Source of the DNA: Crocodylus rhombifer
Lineage: Eukaryota > Chordata > Crocodylia > Crocodylidae
Assembly: GCA_038503035.1 (NCBI GenBank)
Contig: JAVSML010000985.1
Location: forward strand, 7,372-71,371
Direction: 5' to 3'
Length of the DNA stretch: 64,000 bases
Shown piece after piece: positions 12,020 to 22,761 of this stretch. The translations under genes and the position numbers were made by a program. The notes under the pieces were generated by a model. The model searched no databases. It had not been told where the DNA came from and was given only the letters and a program-made list of their open reading frames with translations. Position 1 is the stretch's first letter. Each line of letters begins with the position of its first letter.

Positions 12020-12350
12020 GGTCTGCAAATATTTGTAGACTGTTATCATATCCTCCTTTAATCATAACTTGGCTGAGCTATTGAACTCTTCTTGAATCCT
12101 TCTGTATAAATCAATCCCTCTGGAACCCCCGATCATTGTTAATCAGCTATGAACTCCCTCTGTGCTTTGTCGTTCTTTCTGGAAATGAGCTGCTGCAAAC
12201 TCAATGCGATCCAGATGCAGTTAAAGTAGTCTATAGAGGCAAAGGATTACCCTCTTAATTTACAGGCTGGTTCCTCTCTCTGCATAGCCCAAAACTATAT
12301 TGGCCTTTGTTTTACTGCCATATTGTGTTGCAGTGCGATGGATGCCGGCT
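12020..12350 (-). mobile_element. Old CR1/L3-like LINE remnant
   Basis: Plus-strand phrases CATATCCTCCTTTAATCAT, TCTATAGAGGCAAAGGATTA and ATATTGGCCTTTGTTTTAC come in the order found antisense in the CR1/L3 reverse transcriptase C-terminal region. Strong divergence means the frame is lost. Confidence 0.5.
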
Positions 12351-12697
12351 AATCTGCCAATGACTCATGCTTCTGATGAAATAGAAGTAATGTTGAAAGC
12401 ACAGGTACTTGCCGCTTTGTGAAGTCAGGCACAAAGCAGGCAGCAAAGTGGATTCCAGTTAACATCTCGGGTCAGGAGAATTCCTGATAGTAAGATTTTG
12501 GCCAATTCACAGCAGACAGGTGAGTGACTGATGGGTGGCTGTACCTGAATTGATTGAACTAGAGTCGGCAGAAATTAAACAGTAGGTTGTTAGCACCAGG
12601 AATTGAAATAAGGACCTGTGGGTTAAGTGTGGGTCTATCTAAGCAAAAAGAGCCCAAATTACCATATTTATTCTATTCTGATCACCCCCAGCCCTTT

Positions 12698-12725
12698 ATT
12701 AAAAAAAAAAAAAAAAAGGAAAAAA
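12698..12725. repeat. Poly-A tract
   Basis: About 17 A followed by GGAAAAAAGCC. It may mark the end of a retroposed sequence, but no body is identifiable. Confidence 0.7.
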
Positions 12726-12834
12726 GCCCCTCAGCTTGGAACTGAGTACAAAGCAGTGTGGGGGCAGGGCAACTGTTGTGATTCCAGCTCCAGGCCTAAC
12801 CCCAGGTCTGCTACCCCAGCCTTAACCCCAGAGC

Positions 12835-12990
12835 TATAGCTGCTGCCTAGACCTGACCTCAGGTCTGGGCCAGAGCTATAGCTGCTGCCTAGACCTGACC
12901 TNNNNNNNNNNGACCTCAGGTCTGGGCCAGAGCTATAGCTGCTGCCTAGACCTGACCTTAGGTCTGGGCCAGAGCTACAGCTGCTGCCTG
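12835..12990. repeat. Minisatellite with embedded assembly gap
   Basis: Units of about 42-44 bp built from CTAGACCTGACCTCAGGTC, TGGGCCAGAGCTATAGCTG and CTGC repeat head to tail. At least three units are visible and are nearly identical. Ten N at 12902-12911 sit inside a unit, so the true copy number is unknown. Each unit contains two short palindromes, GACCTSAGGTC and AGCTATAGCT. Confidence 0.9.
12902..12911. other. Assembly gap (10 N)
   Basis: Ten undetermined bases interrupt the minisatellite; repeat collapse is the likely cause. Confidence 0.98.
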
Positions 12991-13529
12991 TGCCACTGGT
13001 ATGGGGTTGGGCTGGGACCATGCTCTGTGTCCCAGACTGGAGTGAGGATGGAGCCTGCTGGTAACAAAGCAAGAGAAAGCAGTGAGGGGTAGGGGAGGGG
13101 AGGAGAGAAGCAGGTGGGAGCCTGAGGCTGTAAGGGAGCAGAAGCAGTGTGGGGAAGCAGGGGCAGGGGACCTGAGGCTGCAGGGAGGGCAAGCACAAGT
13201 GGGGGTTAGTGAGGGGAGATGTGGCAGGGGGTGAGCTCCCAGCCAACACTGCCTTCATACTCCTTGCTCTCCTATTGCCTGTCCTCTATCGCCTGCCCCT
13301 TTACTGCCTGACCTTTACCTCCAGCCCTCCCCCACCACCATCATCTTCCCCACTGCAGTGGTGGTGGGGATGAATGTAAGACAGTCCTCCAATAATTAGA
13401 TTCTATGCGTGTGATTGTCTTGGAAACCTGTATATATGAGCCAGCTGTGAGAGGGTGAACAGCACGCTCTTACCAACTATTACGTGTAAAAATGTGCAAA
13501 ATAAGTTGTCGGGGTGTCTTTTTTTTTTT
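12991..13529. other. GC-rich unassigned sequence
   Basis: Purine-rich on the plus strand (GGGGAGGGGAGGAG type) with no gene. The 175-codon minus-strand frame here runs through the minisatellite and the gap and is not credible. A T run lies at 13520-13532. Confidence 0.4.
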
Positions 13530-13779
13530 TTTGCATATCTCATCCTGGGATGCTGGGGGACTGTGATTTGAATTAGTCCCAGACCCCTTCCTGGTTCAAG
13601 TTAATCTCATAATTTTGGAACTGAATTAGTTAAGTCTGATACTACAGTCAACCAGGTTTATCTTAAACCAGTTTCAGCCACTTTGAAACTGGTTTATGTG
13701 CACGGAACTTCTGTTCTGTTACAGGTTTAAATTGGTTTCTGATCACTTAAACCAGTTTATGTGTAACTTCTGTTCTTAG
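13530..13779 (-). mobile_element. CTAGG-family hAT-like element, truncated copy
   Basis: The segment matches, in order, the copies at 34101 (inverted) and 28290-28484: TCCTGGGATGCTGG, CCCCTTCCTGGTTC, TAGTTAAGTCTGATACTAC, CCAGGTTTATCTTAAACCAG, TTACAGGTTTAAA, TTATGTGTAACTTCTGTTCTTAG. Only one terminus (CTTAG, expected CCTAG) is present; the other end is missing. Strand is arbitrary. Confidence 0.7.
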
Positions 13780-14145
13780 CTTAAGTATATGCGGGTATGT
13801 AGACTAGGGTTGGCCATAGGAAGCACCCAGTCTTAGACACTTTTTGAAAACCCAATTGCTTCCCTGATATCCTTTACATCCAGGAAAACCTATTCCAACC
13901 ACGGATTAAGGCAATCTTTCTTAACTTTCTCTATCTGCTCCCTAGCATGCTTACCAGAGAGTAGTGGTAGAGGCACCCCATCTAAAGGTATAAAGGGGCT
14001 CTTGCTGCTATGCACAAGCACATAGGGGGTCTCATTCCAGCCCATAAGTTAAGCAGCATTTGCTACTGGTAAAAAATAAAAGAATGGATGTCTTCAGGAG
14101 AGGAAAGGCCTTTTTAGCAATGAGATGGAGAAATGTGCTAGAGAT
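13780..14145. other. Unassigned sequence
   Basis: Spacer between two hAT-like elements; nothing recognised. Confidence 0.4.
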
Positions 14146-15028
14146 TAGGGCTGTGCAAAGCTTCAGGTGGTGATTCGATTTGGAGGAGATTTGGCCCGAT
14201 TCAGTGGCCAAATCTCTGAATCCGAATTGAATCAGGGGACCAACTAAACGGTCCAAATCAATTCAAAACTTCGGAAAAGATTCAGAGAGCTTTGATTCGG
14301 GCAGTCCCTGGTGGCTGCAGCAGAGCGCTGCAGCTGAAATCCGAGCTAGCAAGTACTAGGGGACAATGGGGGAGACCCCTGCCATCCCCCGCCCCTGGCT
14401 GCCCCACCTGCCTCAAAAGCCCCAGTGCTCACCAGATGCTGCTGGGTGAGGGGGCAATCCCTGATGCCCCCCCAATGCCCCACGCTGCATGGGGGACTCT
14501 GCCTTGAGCTCCCCTTCGCTCCCCCAGCCCCGCCATGGGTGCCCTGCCTGGGTCAGCTCTGGCCCTTTAAGAAAAAAAAAGAAAAAAAAGGAGAAAAGCC
14601 CTGGGACTCGCAGCTCCTGCAGTGGCCTTGGGGCTTCAGGGGCCACCAGCAGGAGCAGTGGTTTTCTGTTTTTTTTTCTTAAAGGGCTGGAGCTGGCCTG
14701 GGCAGGGCACCCATGGGGGGTCTGGGGGAGCAATGGGGGGATTGTGGGGGCTCCTGCAGAGCTCCCCATGCACTGAGGGGCAGTGGGGATCCCCCCCCCC
14801 CCCCCCCCCGCCCCCCCGGGGGGGGGAGGGGTTTTTTTTTTTTTTTAACAAGTGCCAGGAGCTGGGGCGGGCAGGGCAGCCATTGCTGGGCTGGGAGGGA
14901 TGGGTCTGGCTGAATCAATCAGATTTGGCAGAATCAATTCAGGATGGTGATTCAAATCACCATACCGAATCACTGTCCCCCGAATTGGCTGAATCCAAAG
15001 CAAATACTACCCACTTCGTACAGGCCTA
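14146..15028. mobile_element. TAGGGCTGTG-family hAT-like element, 883 bp
   Basis: It starts TAGGGCTGTGCAAAGCTTC and ends ACTTCGTACAGGCCTA. Flanks CTAGAGAT (14138-14145) and CTGGAGAC (15029-15036) match at 6 of 8 positions. Subterminal repeats of GATTCGATTTGG, GAATTGAATCAGG and mirror forms (TGAATCAATCAGATTTGGC, CGAATTGGCTGAATCC) face inward from both ends. The centre carries three related GC-rich modules, each with CCCCATGGGTGCCCTGCC and an adjoining A or T run. Non-autonomous; frames in the centre follow the repeats. Confidence 0.75.
14791..14846. repeat. Poly-C / poly-G / poly-T run
   Basis: Nineteen C, one G, seven C, then nine G, then a broken G run and fifteen or so T. Adjacent complementary homopolymers can fold on themselves and are prone to slippage and sequencing error. 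Confidence 0.9.
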
Positions 15029-15737
15029 CTGGAGACATGCTGCTGGCAGAGATTTACTACACTGATTTGAATAAATTTTTTGTGAATAAATTTCTTAAAA
15101 CTGTATTAAATGCTTTGTTAACACCCCAGTTGGTTGTAGGTCTAATCTTCTGATTGAAAGAGGCTCTCCATGTCTGGCAAGATTTAATCCTAATAAACTT
15201 CTCAGTGCCCATGACTTTTTGGTTCCATGTTCTGGCTGATTGCCTGATGTAGGCTGCAGGTGAAGGCTTAGCAGAAGGTGAGGGTGTACAGGATTGTGTT
15301 GAAGCAAGTTTCCCCTCTGCCAGTGTTTGGGAATTAAATGGGGTTTATTCTTCTGAGGCAAGGGACTCAGCTTTGAAAAACTTGGGAATCCTTCCCAAGA
15401 TGTTGTGACCATTTGACTTGATAAATTACTTTAGAGATTTAAAAAATAAATAAATAATAATTAAAAAAAAATTAGACTTAGAAGTGGCAAGATATCTCCA
15501 CTTCAGGGGAAAAGTCATGTAATACATTTTTTGATGTCCAGTTAATTTTTGTTGGTCTAAATTGTTTCAGTGGTGCAGTAAGTTGACTTATTCTCCAATT
15601 TAAAGACAGCAGGAGTCTTTCCAATTAGCTTAGTACGCCTTGGATCAGACCCTTAATCATTTTATTTAGACCACTAGATTTTTATGCTATAGTCATTTTT
15701 TCAAAAAATATCCCTGCTTTCTGGTTTAGTCGCATTT
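15029..15737. other. Unassigned AT-rich sequence
   Basis: Spacer between the hAT-like element and a CR1 copy. An A/T-rich tract lies at 15435-15475. No gene recognised. Confidence 0.4.
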
Positions 15738-15823
15738 CATAGATTCATAGATGTTAGGTTTTGAAGGGACCTCAATAGATCATTGAGTCCGACCCCCTTC
15801 ATAGGCAGGAAAGAGTGCTAGGT

Positions 15824-16078
15824 TCAGATGATCCCAGCCAGCTGCCAATCTAACCTCCTCTTGAAGACCCCTAGGGTAGGGGAGAGCACCACCTCCCTTG
15901 GGAGCCCATTCCAGATTTTGGCCACTCTAACTGTGAAGAAGTTCTTCCTAATGTCCAGTCTAAATCTGCTCTCTGCTAGCTTATGGCCCTTATTTCTTGT
16001 AACCTGCAGGGGCACCTTGGTGAGTAGAGCCTCACCAATTCTTCTGTCCCCCCATGATAAATTTATAGGCAGCCACAA
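15824..16078 (-). pseudogene. CR1 ORF2 C-terminal tail, frameshifted
   Basis: In a different minus-strand frame from the preceding fragment, the sequence reads the usual CR1 C-terminus: RFRLDIRKNFFTVRVAKIWN, then GLPREVV and VFKRRLD. The frame change against the upstream piece lies near 16035-16080. Confidence 0.85.
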
Positions 16079-16860
16079 GGTCGCCTCTCAACCTTCTCTT
16101 GCAGAGGCTGAAGAGGTCCAGGTGCCCTAGTCTCACCTCATAGGGCTTGGCCTGCAAGCCCTTAACCATACGAGTGGCCCTTCTCTGGACCCTCTCCAGG
16201 TTATCCACATCCCTCTTAAAGTGTGGTGCCCAAAACTGCATGCAATACTCCAACTGCGGTCTGACCAGTGCCCGATAGAGGGGAAGTATCACCTCCTTGG
16301 TTCTGTTTGTTATACATCTGCTGATGCATGATAAAGTGCAGTTAGCTTCATCACGCTGACGACTCGTGTTCATCTTGGAGTCCACTAGGACTGTGAGATC
16401 CCTTTCTGCTTCCATGCTGCTGAGCAGGTCATTTCCTAGGCAGTAGGTGTGCTGGACACTTTTCCTCCCTAGGTGCAGCACTTTGCATTTCTCCTTGTTA
16501 AATCGCATTCTGTTGTTTTCTGCCCATTTGAGTATCGGTCCAAGGACCGAGCCCTGCGGGACCCAACTGCCCACGCCCTTCCAGGTTGATACCAACCCAT
16601 CCACCACCACTCTCTGGGTATGACCCTCTAGCCAATTTGCCATCCACCGGACTGTGTAATCATCCAAGTCACAGCCTCTTAATTTGTTCACCAGTATGGG
16701 GTGGGATACTGTACTGAAGGCCTTCCTAAAGTCTAAGTAAATGATGTCAACCCCTACTCCTGCGTCCAGGTGCTTTGTAACCTGGTCATAAAAAGAGACT
16801 AGATTAGTCGGGCATGATGTACCTGCTATGGTAGATTTGTTCCCAAGTATTTCAGTACTT
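16032..16860 (-). pseudogene. CR1 ORF2 reverse transcriptase fragment with active-site deletion
   Basis: On the minus strand the frame is open for about 275 codons. It shows YLDFRKAFSTVSH (RT motif A, normally with KAFDTVSH) near 16705-16745, then NKLRGCDLDD, NWLEGHTQRVVVDG and VPQGSVLGPIL. That should be followed by a segment with the F/YADD catalytic motif, but the frame jumps straight to KWAENNRMRFNKEKCK, so the catalytic aspartates of motif C are missing. The downstream thumb and C-terminal part (CKVLHLG, HFKRDVDNLERVQRRATRM, LFSLCKRRLRGDLVAAYK) is well kept. The in-frame loss suggests a clean deletion. Confidence 0.9.
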
Positions 16861-17138
16861 CAGCCATTGTTCATTATGAGCTTCATTTCTGTCCTTGCTT
16901 TGTTAGTGAGTCTGTTTCCCAGGTACTATTCCTTCTCACCCAAGTACAGCTATAAAAGACCTTCTCCATTTCCCTGTCCTAAACCGTTCTGTACAGCAGA
17001 CCTAAATGCATGCATCATTTGACACTTTCTTTCAGTCAAAGAACAAATGCCTCAGTTGTCTTTTTCAGAAACCTGAGCCGTTTCATTGTTGTGCTTTAAG
17101 TCCTGCCTGCTTAATGGATTTAGATATGCCAATAGTTT

Positions 17139-17262
17139 CATAGAAGTTAGGGGCTGGAAGGGACCTCAGAGGTCATTAGGTCCAGCCCCCTGCTCAAGGC
17201 AGGAAAGGCTGCTGAGGTCAAATGACCCCAGTGAGGTTGTCTTTTGAAAACTCCCAGCAGAG
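17139..17262 (-). mobile_element. CR1 3'-end fragment
   Basis: TTTCATAGAAGTTAGGGGC, GAAGGGACCTCAGAGGTCAT, CCAGCCCCCTGCTCAAGGC and AATGACCCCAG follow the complement of a CR1 3' end. Only about 120 bp remain. Confidence 0.9.
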
Positions 17263-17806
17263 TAACTTTTTGGGGGTCTGTAATGTATGGGCAGGTACAT
17301 GCTACACATCAATGGTGAACTAAGTCTAGAAGGCATTCAGGCTTGAATCAAGATAAGGTGTGAGTGTTGATTCAGCTTGGATTATGAAGGCTCTCATGCT
17401 AACTCCCAAACAGTGTGAAGTTGACCACTGATATCAGTGGAGTCTGATTTTTCAATTAACGGGTCCATAAACCTTTGGCTGGACAACTCTGAGAAAAGGC
17501 TCACAGTCTGATTGGTGGTGTTTTGTATTGGGAGTACTGAGGACTGCCTTCTACAAAGTGTTTTGGTGCTGGTTGGAACCTAGATGCACACAACCATTTA
17601 AAATAATTAAGAAGCTGATTAGTTTTACCTACTTGAGTCTGAATTCATGGGTTGAGGAACTTCGCTTATTCATCACATCCCCTTTTCTCTATTCCTAACT
17701 CTGAAGAAAGTGGAGATGCATTGGTAAATCAAAGTCTACAATACTGACATGCATATATGTGAACACTTTGAGAGTATAAGCAGCTCTGTAGAAAATCTAG
17801 GTCAGT

Positions 17807-17848
<42 letters not shown>

Positions 17849-19164
17849 ATAGGTATGTGTGTGTATATGTGTTCTCAAGTTTAAAATAAATTTCTCAGTG
17901 TCCATGTAGGTCTTAGAGGGAATCTAAACTTTTTCTTATGCTTTCAAATGAATCTGCGGTTTGATGTGATCCTGTCTTTATTGCAGTTGCAGAAATTTAT
18001 TGGGTAAGATGTGCACTCTAGAAAGAAGGGTTACAAAGACTGGGAGCCTGGAGGAAAGACTATAAGCAATGGGGAGGACTAGAGAGATTTAGACATAGAG
18101 CATTAGATTTTGAAGGCAATCATGAAGAGATGGGACTAACTGGGCCTAGGGGAGAGGGCTGTGAGCAAGGAGAGGTCTTTTATGGTGTTAAGCCTCAAGT
18201 ATTGTAATTTAAGCACATGACTGAAGGCTGTGATGCACTGGGCCATTTGATATGATGTTTTTATTTAACTGTTTTAAGATGTGTTTAAAGGATGGACTCC
18301 ATTTAATACTATAAACTTGTAAGGCTCAAATATAGGTACAAATTTCATTGACTCTTAAGAGGAAACCATGTCCCCTCCTGTGATGTAGCCTTCTCCAGCA
18401 CTGCAGTACCTTTTTTAAGTAAGAGACCCAAGATGATTATGACTGTAGAATATAGGAAAATGAAAGAGCCAGCTGTTCTAGTAGGTTGCCCCACAGCATC
18501 CTCTTCCTCTCTCTGACTCCCAGGGGTTGTGATGTTGTATTTCAGAACTTTCTTGAGGTGAGGTTTGTTGGAATACTTTTAGTGAAAGCATAGCCACAGA
18601 AGCTATGGCTATCATTAGGATTGAAAGCTTTCATTCCAAATGAATTATACCTACTGTAACACTTGACTTCATAGTAGCAATAGCAAAGGCATTTCAGGTG
18701 ACTGTGGGTTTGTCAAGGTCTATAATCATAAGAGGCAGTAAAGACAAACTACAGAGGAGGGAGATGGAAGAGGCAGCATGCGTCTGGTGGCAGTGGGGGA
18801 AAAATGTTCAGGTGAAATAGGAAATGATCAGAATGAACCTGAAAGGTCTGCACTGAGACTGAACTGGATGGGAGTGGAACAGCTGTGATAGGCTGCTACC
18901 AGGCAAATTAGAGGCGCACAGTTTTCTTGAGAGCTGTGACAAAATATCTGGAGTTAATAAGAATCCCTGAGGATTTTTTTTTTAAATGAGTGCATTTGGG
19001 GTGTTAGGCCTCATTTACTAATGTGATACAAAGATATGAGAAACAGAGCATTCTCATCAGGAGGCAGTGGGAAGACAGCTCAATAAAATAATCACTATAT
19101 TTTTCCCTAGAAGAATGTTGGGTCCTGGGGTGAAAACATCTTGTGAGCAATAAAATCTATGGAA
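17263..19164. other. Unassigned sequence with a microsatellite
   Basis: No gene or large repeat recognised. The only clear structure is the (GT)n tract. Confidence 0.4.
17809..17844. repeat. (GT)n microsatellite
   Basis: About 18 GT units followed by an imperfect GTATGTATAG and GTGTGTGTATATGTG tail. Confidence 0.95.
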
Positions 19165-19220
19165 GCAACAAAGTCTAGTGGATGGGGTACGAAACTGAGC
19201 GTCAAAAGACCAGGATTCAG

Positions 19221-19565
19221 GCAGCACCTATACATGAGCAGGAAGGCTGCTCCACCATGGTGTAATTACAGCATATGAAAGCAGACTCCATTAACTGAGT
19301 CTGCTGGAGTGCAGTAATTGCCATGCCATGCCATCAAGTGCATCCGCATCCCTATGCTTAAGAATGGTGGTGGAGGCACTTTATCTAAAGCTCATTCAAC
19401 AAGCTTTAGATAAAGCACCCCTGCTGCCATAAACTTTAGCACAGAGATGCTGATACATGAGACACTCCAGAAACTTTAATTAGAGTGCCTTTTGGAGCGG
19501 CTCTAATTAAAGCACCCCCTTTTCCCTCTCCTCTGCCACTCCCAGAGCATGTGTATAGATGCCCC
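19221..19565. mobile_element. Palindromic non-autonomous element, copy 1 of 3
   Basis: The ends GCACCTATACATGAGC and the inverse of GCATGTGTATAGATGCC form terminal inverted repeats. Inside is a second palindrome: CCTATGCTTAAGAATGGTGG and TTTATCTAAAGCTCATTC against AAGCTTTAGATAAAGC and CTGCTGCCATAAACTTTAG. TTAATTAGAG / CTCTAATTAAAGCACC form a further pair. Related copies lie at 48819-49104 and 58847-59181. No coding capacity. It is probably a MITE; I could not find a convincing target duplication. Confidence 0.75.
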
Positions 19566-19760
19566 TCAGCACTGCTGATGGCTTGCTGCAACCTATTTTA
19601 AATGTATGCCTTTGGTTCTCCTTTGACCTTCTGTCTTTTTAAATTAGATTATAAGTTTTTAGGGACAGGGATTCTCTTAACAGCATCTCTCATGTGGGGG
19701 TAGTGGGGAGGATGGGCCTCCATCTGTAGTCCCAGAATATCAGGAAGTACTAGAAAGGTG

Positions 19761-19937
19761 CAGTGCTTCTCACTTTTTTTTTTTTTTTTTTTTTTTTTCC
19801 TCAGCATGACCCCACATATGGCCCCATTTCCACAGTACGGGCCCTCACTCCCAGTCCACAGGTCCCCATCCTTCCAGCCCTACCTACTGATGTTGTGACC
19901 CCCTTTGGGGTTGCAACCTACAGTTTGGGAACCAGTG
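19761..19937. mobile_element. Short hAT-type element (about 177 bp)
   Basis: It begins CAGTGCTTCTCACTTTTT and ends CTACAGTTTGGGAACCAGTG, a terminal inverted pair typical of Charlie-like hAT elements (CAGTGNTTCTCAAAC / GTTTGRGAACCACTG). GACCCCCTTTGGGGTTGCAA near the right end also fits that group. A T run of about 25 lies near the left end. Flanking 8-mers do not match, so the copy is old or the ends are slightly off. Confidence 0.65.
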
Positions 19938-20054
19938 GTTTAGGGGGTTGCTAGGTAAACACACTATAAAAGATAAACTCATGAGCATAATCTATGATGC
20001 ATGCACCTCATTAAATTCCTATAGCATTAGGGGATAACTTTTAAAAAAAATCAA

Positions 20055-21400
20055 CTTACACTGTATGGAAAAATTGCAAGTTGTAATGAAAATGCAAGAA
20101 CCTATCATTTTGGCTCAGTTCTGTAATGACTGTAGACAAACCAGGCCAAGATGAAATAAGAATGAGCTTAGATCTAAATGATTTTAACAAAGCAATAAGA
20201 AGGGAACATATCAGTTTCCTACAATAGAAAAATCACTAGTACGTTAGCCAGAGCTACAGTTTTCACTGACTTGGATGCTGATAGTGGATTCTGGCAAGTG
20301 CAGCTAGATGACGTAAGGTCTAAACATTGTATGTTCAATACACTGTTCTGCTAGTAGGCCACCTTTTGATATCTGCTCAACGCCTGAAATGTATCACAGT
20401 GATACGACAGATATTTGGAGGTGCTGAATATTTATGTGGATCCTGTAACAGTGAGGAAAAATACCAGACAAGGCCATGATGAGAGAGTCTTGGACAGGTG
20501 TCATGAAAGGAATCCATGGTTCAAAATGATTCTGCTGTATAAAATATTTGGGAAAATACTTAAGTTCTGAAATGTTATAAATTCAAAATTCCTTCAGTAA
20601 CTGAAATGGCCATGCCAACCTGAAAGGTTGATTTGCAGTGAATAGCTGCTTACGTGAATAGCTGACTTTGAATAGTTTATTCTGCATGTGTCAACATCAC
20701 CTGTTCCTTTTTGAGACAACTGTTGTGGGGAAAAGACTTGGATTTGTCTGGACGCCAAGAGGTGAAATGGCTTATTAATGCTTGCAAGCATTTTCCCCAG
20801 TGTTTAAATACTGTAATGTGATAAAACCCAGTTCCAGTTTCACTGAACTAAAAGCTATATTTTTTTTTCTCTTGTTTTTTCTTCTAAAGCTCTGGAAAGG
20901 TTGGAACAATGTCTTTTTAAAAAAAAAAAAAAGAAATGCTAACAATATGGTTTTCCTGTACCTATGATAAAAGAGTTGTTTAAACAAACCACATGCCTCT
21001 TAAAGCTATTATTAGAAAACCTTTGTAACAAGGATTTAGATATAGTTGTTCATGCTCCAGAAGCATCAATTCAAAGTAAGGCCAAGAAGCAAGTGAGCAG
21101 TTGCTGATTCCTTACCAGTTGATACAAGTTGAAAGACACATGGGTATGTTCAGAGGAAGCTAATGTTTAAGTGCATTTCATGATGTGCTATTTGCCATTA
21201 TCAGACCAAAAATTAAAGGAATTTCAGGTAGTTACTCGGAATGATTATGCAGTTCTCCCAGTCTTAGGCTATTTTACAAAGGTGGAACAAACAAGAAATC
21301 TTAAATACCGGAGTATATCAAGGCTTATTGCTAATAGAAAATGGAAATAAGTCCCAAGTCCAATTCTGCATTTAGGTGGCCATTTTTGTGACTGACTGAC
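20055..21400 (+). pseudogene. Decayed Ty3/gypsy pol: reverse transcriptase to linker
   Basis: Blocks in three frames keep the order of a Ty3/gypsy polyprotein. At 20123-20182 VMTVDKPGQDEIRMSLDLND, followed by NKAIRREH, matches the RT segment before motif A. At 20256-20312 TVFTDLDADSGFWQVQLDD is RT motif A. Near 20794-20853 PVFKYCNVIKP marks the start of the RNase H side. LDIVVHAPEA at about 21035 matches the ..V.YTPGK.. joint. SDQKLKEF and VTRNDYA near 21200-21250 match the pre-integrase linker. Frameshifts and stops are frequent and the YxDD region is not readable. Inactive and old. Confidence 0.75.
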
Positions 21401-21764
21401 TTCAGCTGCATACATGGCATTTAGGACTACTGACATGGATTTCAGATCCTCCTCTCACAACTACTCATAATGCTCTGTAGCAATCCTATTCTTCCTGGAA
21501 AGACATGTAATACCGTGAGTAGAAACCCAAAGTTAATTCAAAATGGGTTCAGACAGAGGCAGCTTGACCGATACCTCCTACTTCCCAGAAATACCCTAGC
21601 TACCTTGTTATAGGCTGGGCAGAGCCAACAGCACAATCCATTCTTTCTGTGAAGCTAGCCCAGCAGGCAACTTAGAGCCATGCAAAGCTTTGGTTGATAG
21701 TTAGTTAAAATTTCCTTGCTTCACGATGCAACAAACCTGCCTGTCACTGGACACTACAGTATAC

Positions 21765-22756
21765 TGTCGCGATGAACCTGGCAGAGCTGGGAAGCCAAGC
21801 TCGGGGTCGTGGTCACGGTGGATTGGCCGGGTGGTGGCTATTGGCGCGGACAGGTGGGATTAGCGGCTTTGGAGTCTGAGCAGTACCCAGGCGTATTGGT
21901 TTAACAAAGATGGTTTATTTTACTCACGCTTTGAAGCAGAGGCACACAGTTGCTTTCTTCGGTTACAGTAATAACGCACAGACAACAAAGGGGGTCTGTT
22001 GGCCCACGAGGTTCAGTCCAAAGACCTAGTCCCAGGGCTGGTCAACAGCTCATTAATGGATGTGACATAAAACGAACTGTAACGCATAGGTAACGAGTCG
22101 CGTGACGCCAGTCCACAGCAATGGACAAATCGGGTGGTCGAATACGAAAAGCCGAGGTCGGTAGCCAGAAGATGAAGCAGCAAAGATGTCAGGTTAGAGG
22201 GTTGAGCCGGGTCGTAGTCGAAGAAGGAAGCCGAGGTTGATGGTCCGGAGCCGGGTTAAACAAAATCCAGAGGGTGATCCAAAATCGTAAGCCGTTAGTC
22301 TGTTCAAAGGTAAATCAGGAGCCAGATGAGCACAATCGAGACTGTGGTGTAGCAAGCGATACGAAGAGCAACTATCAACGAAGTTGAAGGAGGAGATCAA
22401 TAGGCCCTGAAGCCTGACTCGGAGACGGTCCCTGCGGCAGCAGCCTCTGTCTCCAGTCCACGCGATCTCCCCCCCCCCCCCCCCAGGGAGGGGTTCACAG
22501 AACTTTTATCTCAATTTAGCGGCCAATCAGAGTGCTCTCCACAGAGAAATTTCTAGTCTGATTACCTCATGTCAGGTTCTGACTGAGCATGCTCTCAGCT
22601 GACACAGTCTGAGCATGGGTCTGTGGGGAAAGTAGGTCAACAATGATTGACAGCTCCACAGGTCACCCAGGGGGCAAGGACTGGGTGAGCCTTGGAAATT
22701 TCCACTCACAGCTTCAAACCCCGCATGTCAGTTTAACCTCTTCTGTGCTGGCAGCA
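21765..22756 (-). mobile_element. Solo LTR, minus strand, with 5-bp target duplication
   Basis: On the minus strand it runs from TGCTGCCAGCACAG to TTCATCGCGACA, so it has the TG...CA ends of an LTR, 992 bp. TATAC flanks it on both sides (21760-21764 and 22757-22761). Minus-strand promoter signals are an inverted CCAAT (CTGATTGGCC, plus 22521-22530) and a TATA-like GAGATAAAAG (plus 22503-22512). A polyadenylation signal AATAAA lies at plus 21914-21919. A C run of about 16 is at 22469-22484. It keeps many CpGs, unlike the surroundings, which suggests a fairly recent insertion. It lies inside the Ty3/gypsy remnant. No internal viral genes are present. Confidence 0.85.
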
Positions 22757-22761
22757 TATAC

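Larger units (their letters stand above)
15738..16860 (-). mobile_element. CR1 LINE, 5'-truncated, minus strand
   Basis: The plus-strand left end TTCATAGATTCATAGATG is the complement of the CR1 3' tail (tandem TCTATGAA-type octamers). It is followed by the complement of the CR1 3' UTR (AAGGGACCTCAATAGATC), the ORF2 C-terminus and part of the reverse transcriptase domain. CR1 elements end in short tandem repeats instead of poly-A and are usually 5'-truncated, as here. ORF2 is disabled by an internal deletion and a frameshift. Confidence 0.95.

Noticed and set aside
12731..13258. 175-codon frame, Ser/Gly/Pro-rich
   Set aside because: It is translated through 10 N and a minisatellite; the repeated peptide is the tandem unit.
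14413..15065. Pro/Gly-rich frames near homopolymers
   Set aside because: They depend on poly-C, poly-G and poly-A/T runs inside a hAT-like element.
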